Shown here: one piece after another, positions 60,861 through 64,000 of the stretch
How positions within the stretch are numbered: the stretch's first letter is position 1
How the letters are laid out: each line of letters starts with the position of its first letter
Source: Rapana venosa
Taxonomy: Eukaryota; Mollusca; Gastropoda; Neogastropoda; Muricidae
Length of the DNA: 64,000 bases
Assembly (NCBI GenBank): GCA_028751875.1
Contig: CM054157.1
Span: 49,221,982-49,285,981 of the forward strand
Reading direction: 5' to 3'
Made by a program: the position numbers and the translations under genes
Notes under the pieces: model-generated
Told to the model about the DNA's origin: nothing
Seen by the model: the letters and a program-made list of their open reading frames with translations, nothing else
The model's database searches: none

Positions 60861-60930
60861 ATTGGCTCCTGTCCATAAAAAAATAGCTGATTGGTTCTAA
60901 GAGTCACGTGACTTTTATCCAAGATGGCGG
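60861..60930 (+). promoter_or_regulatory. Promoter-like cluster: two CCAAT boxes, E-box, YY1-type site
   Basis: Inverted CCAAT boxes (ATTGG) at 60861-60865 and 60890-60894, the palindrome GTCACGTGAC at 60903-60912 and AAGATGGCGG at 60921-60930, all within 70 bp. This is the arrangement of a TATA-less housekeeping promoter reading to the right. The ATG in the YY1-type motif opens a frame of only 18 codons, so the transcript is not identified. Confidence 0.55.
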
Positions 60931-61010
60931 TTGTTTTCTTCCTGAGTTCGATCAACACTCGAGTCGGACCGGTTTTTTAGCCAAAGTTTTTTTTACTGAA
61001 AGTCTCAAAA

Positions 61011-61097
61011 ATGCCAAAATATGCCGAAAACAAGTGTTGGACTGTCAGTGCCATCAGCAGAAGGAATAGAAAATGGAGGAAACGGAAAATAGACTGA
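61011..61097 (+). other. Short basic ORF downstream of the promoter-like cluster
   Basis: 28 codons starting MPKYAENKCWTVSAISRRN, then RKWRKRKID and TGA. Lys/Arg-rich C terminus. No family recognised; could be a first coding exon or chance. Confidence 0.2.
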
Positions 61098-62183
61098 CGA
61101 TCGCCAGCTGAAATGGTGACCGACTTTTGCCGTGCTGTGCACATCAACTTGCGATGTAGTCAATAGCTACTCACTTACTTCTCTGATGTGATAATTGGAA
61201 ATTTGTCTCCATAAAACGTGTATCAATGGCTGGCACCGACAATAGTTATGATAAAGACCCGTTGCGCAAGAAAAATTAACCGATCCGCGAGCCGCAACTT
61301 TTCAAACGATCGCAGAATATCGTCATTGATGCGTCAACCATAGAAAGTTTGGTGACAACGTAACTGTGCACAAAGTGTTATAAACTGGGAGCCGATGGTA
61401 GACAAACTTGAATAGCTACATTTTCCATCGATTTATATATGTTTTGGGAATGTAGCTGACGATTCTTTTCCTATCAAGTTATGTGTTGTTGGAACTTAGA
61501 AAGCATACCGTAGTTTATTTTTACTAGGGCTATTCAGTATTCACTCCCCCCCCCCCCCCAAGATTCTTTCACTGTTTTATTTTTTATTGAGTTGTCTGTA
61601 TTTTCAGAGGCACTTTATAATTTACTGATAATTCTCAAAGAAATTTTTACTGTGTTTAACACAGTGTGTGTTAGAAAAGAAAAATGTTTTTGTTTGCCGT
61701 CACCATCAACAGAATGTGTGTGCATTCTGTGTGTACACTTTGTGTGTGTGTGTGTGCGTGTGCATGCATTCAAATTGGCTATACGTATGTTTTTTTCAAT
61801 TGATATGCAATAAATTTGTTTCTTATTTGAATATCTAGTAAGTAGTATAATAAATTTTATAAACATGCAGATATGGCATGTTCGCTCACTCGCACATACA
61901 CAAACACTGCATAAAAGAACACACATTTCTGATGTTTTCACATCATTAGTCCATCAGCATACATTATTTAATTGGCTGCAGAAAGAGGCCAAGGATTGAA
62001 TACTTTGTATTGCCTTCTGGAGTCCTGTTCACCACCATATCTTTCCACACACATATTTCTTCCCTGCCTCTTTTCTTTTCAGCTCACTTTCCAACTCTCC
62101 TGCACTTTCCATTTTCACACAATTTATTGTTTTGCATTCTGCTTTGTATTCTCACACATTTTATTATTTTTATCTATCTCACT

Positions 62184-62427
62184 TTATAATATATATTGAT
62201 ATTTATATAAAGATCTACATTCAAAGCTGAGACGAACATATAAAAAGGGAAAGAGTCGCATGCAGTTGGAGGTGAGGTACTTTTCCTGCAACAAAGTGCT
62301 TGCTGGTCTGGATTTTGTGGCAGGGAGCAATGCAGAAGTGTTTGTAGAGAAATCAGACATTCTCAGAGTGAAAACAGCCACTAGAAAATCCTCTGATAGG
62401 GCCAGAGAAAAGAGGGGGGGAAAATAG
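62184..62427 (+). other. Possible coding fragment, unknown
   Basis: Plus frame after a TGA at about 62175 reads SKLRRTYKKGKSRMQLEVRY, FSCNKVLAGLDFVAGSNAEV and FVEKSDILRVKTATRKSSDR to TAG at 62425. Amino-acid composition is protein-like rather than low-complexity. A G homopolymer at 62413-62420 just before the stop could hide an indel. No family recognised. Confidence 0.25.
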
Positions 62428-62689
62428 AAACTGTAAGGCATGCGGAACGTGAACATAGCCAGGCAGACAAGGGGGGGTGTATGCCCCAGGAGCCTCCTGA
62501 AAAATTTATTCTATAAGAAAAACTGTCTGTAATCACTCAGTAGTGTTGGCCTAATGTTATTTTACCATGCAAAATTTATTTGGAATGTTTAATCATGAGT
62601 TTTATTGATTTAATTGTTAACTAAATCTTTACGGGCGTTTTTTCTCAAAACTGGTTTTTTTCGGCTGGGTCAGTCGTTTGGCCCACCTG

Positions 62690-63165
62690 TAACTTCTGAC
62701 CTAATGGAAATAATCTAATCAAATTTGGCATGCTGGTTTAGAAACATCTGCTGAGTGCAATGAGAGTGTTTGAGCTCTGTAGCTGTTATAGTTTTTAAAT
62801 AATTAAAAGATATAAACAAAAAAACGGGAATGAAAATTTTTGGGCATATTTGGAGAAGACAGAAAACACCATTTTATTAACTAAAACATAATTTTTTGTG
62901 ATCATTGCACACAGTGATATCAAATCAAACTGGAAAAATTATAAACACCATTATGTAATGCATATTTGAAAGTAGCAGATGGGGTAAACAGCGACCCATA
63001 TTTTTTGGGAAAAATTATCACATTATCATATCTGTTTGACTTACATATTCAAACTTGGCACAGATAGCCATATTAATGCACTTAGTATGTGTACCAAATT
63101 TCATTGAGATATCTTTACTAGTTCCTGAGAAACGAAAATTTGCAAAAAGTGACGCAGTGGTCCAC
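62690..63165 (+). repeat. Possible interspersed repeat body
   Basis: Phrases such as CAAATTTGGCATGCTGGTTT, TTCAAACTTGGCACAGATAG and ACCAAATTTCATTGAGATAT vary one theme, suggesting an internally repetitive element leading into the 63170 repeat. Confidence 0.4.
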
Positions 63166-63169
63166 CTTA

Positions 63170-63275
63170 CCCTTGCTGGCACACAAAATCATTGTTCACT
63201 TCGCGGCAAGCAAAATGGAGGTGGATGCCTCGAGTGGTGGGTGTAGTTAAATGCAATAACTCCACATGGCTTAAT
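63170..63275 (+). repeat. Repeat pair, copy 2
   Basis: GCACACAAAATCATTGTTCA, AAAATGGAGGTGGATGCCTC and AATGCAATAACTCCACATGG, collinear with 60340-60460. Confidence 0.7.
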
Positions 63276-63279
63276 GATT

Positions 63280-64000
63280 GTAGAAATAAAAACAGCAAAA
63301 TGCAGAAATGAATAAGAATGCTATTTCTATTGTGTGTTTGATGTATTTATTTAAAAGAAGTATAATGCATAAACACACAAGGTCATTGATCGTTTGTATG
63401 TGTCACTGTTATGTTGCAATAGCTTTGGAATGCATGCATGGATTTTGATAAAATAAAAGTAAAATTCAAAACAATTACAGAAGAAAAGTTTTCAACCTAC
63501 TGTTGTGTTTTTAGTTTTTTTTTATGAACGATGCATGAAAACATGAAACATTCCGACGGTCGCCATTTTGTTTTGCCAACGATCGCCGACGATCGCGATG
63601 CATGTTAACTTTACAGTTCGAGCCGCTACCATAACAAAAGTCCCAAATAGCAATCAATTCAAAAAAATAAAATCAAGTTGTGAACCATTGCCAACTCGAA
63701 ATCCGCGATAATTTCCCCCAATTCTATGAGCAGAATTCAAAACGTGCGCATGGCCGAGTTAGATTTGACGATCGATTTACTCTCGACTTCCTTGTTTTCA
63801 AAGCCGTCTTTCTCGCTTTCAATCAACAAAAGTCAAAGCACACACACTACTCAGGGTCGCTTACATCGATATTTGAGCTGGAATAACACAATTCACAGCG
63901 TCCATATTATTACGCATGAAAGCATAAAAACGAACATTCGATTCGAAGATAGCATCCATCATGGGAAAAATTGCGATTTTTTTCTTCCAAAACTTTCACA
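63280..64000. other. Right end, no gene confirmed
   Basis: A reverse YY1-type motif CGCCATTTTG at 63561-63570 sits beside CGATCG-rich sequence (63580-63600). The minus frame from that ATG is only 14 codons. A 68-codon plus ORF at 63680-63886 has no recognised domain. Confidence 0.35.

Noticed and set aside
61592..61941. Small ORFs on both strands around 61.6-61.9 kb
   Set aside because: Composition reflects TG/CA repeats and AT-rich DNA; no homology recognised.

Overview
The window is eukaryotic, intron-rich, AT-rich DNA. It is packed with tRNA-derived SINEs, 5'-truncated non-LTR retrotransposons, CA/TG/GA microsatellites and minisatellites. Gene content plus repeat style suggest a mollusc, probably a gastropod; this is inference, and no ribosomal or mitochondrial marker is present. 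Two runs of exactly 500 N (28476-28975 and 53474-53973) are scaffold gaps of unknown true size.

Host genes: (1) LRWD1/ORCA, minus strand, ten consecutive WD40-region exons between 20242 and 2879, all in phase; the last exon(s) lie left of the window and no leucine-rich-repeat exons were found. (2) MRPL50 (mitochondrial ribosomal protein mL50), plus strand, four exons, complete from 22248 to 26947, divergent from LRWD1. (3) GLE1 (mRNA export factor), minus strand, eight C-terminal exons from 51587 to the stop at 36529, all in phase; the N-terminal half was not found. (4) Two exons of a Piwi-clade Argonaute, minus strand, 58810-58681 and 57018-56843, without recognisable flanking exons. (5) A promoter-like cluster near 60.9 kb on the plus strand (two inverted CCAAT boxes, an E-box, a YY1-type site) with no recognised gene downstream.

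Repeats. Names here are local. SINE-A has a tRNA-like head, a core and an (A-rich) tail, about 345 bp, with about 20 copies. SINE-B has a GGGATAGCTCAGTGG head and an AAAGGTAAAGG tail. SINE-C has a class II tRNA-like head and is about 360 bp. SINE-D is about 335 bp with no clear tRNA head. SINE-H has a TGGTCTAGAGG head and shares a core with SINE-A. F and G are further interspersed families. RT-1 to RT-4 are non-LTR elements; RT-2 ends in (GAA)n. TTGAC-tail is a short 3'-end family. One MITE family with 23-bp inverted ends has two copies. Several insertions keep target-site duplications and some are nested three deep.

Layout: 1-1.5 kb RT-1 3' end; 2.9-20.2 kb LRWD1 with repeat-filled introns; 20.2-22.2 kb intergenic/bidirectional promoter; 22.2-27.9 kb MRPL50; 28-36.5 kb gene-free, with a 1525-bp direct tandem duplication; 36.5-51.6 kb GLE1 exons separated by large satellites (23-bp and 43-bp units) and microsatellites; 51.6-55.4 kb minisatellite, gap and a decayed reverse transcriptase; 56.8-58.8 kb Piwi exons; 59-64 kb no recognised gene. 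LRWD1, MRPL50 and GLE1 are ordinary housekeeping genes with no evident shared pathway; the unusual content is the repeat architecture around their exons.
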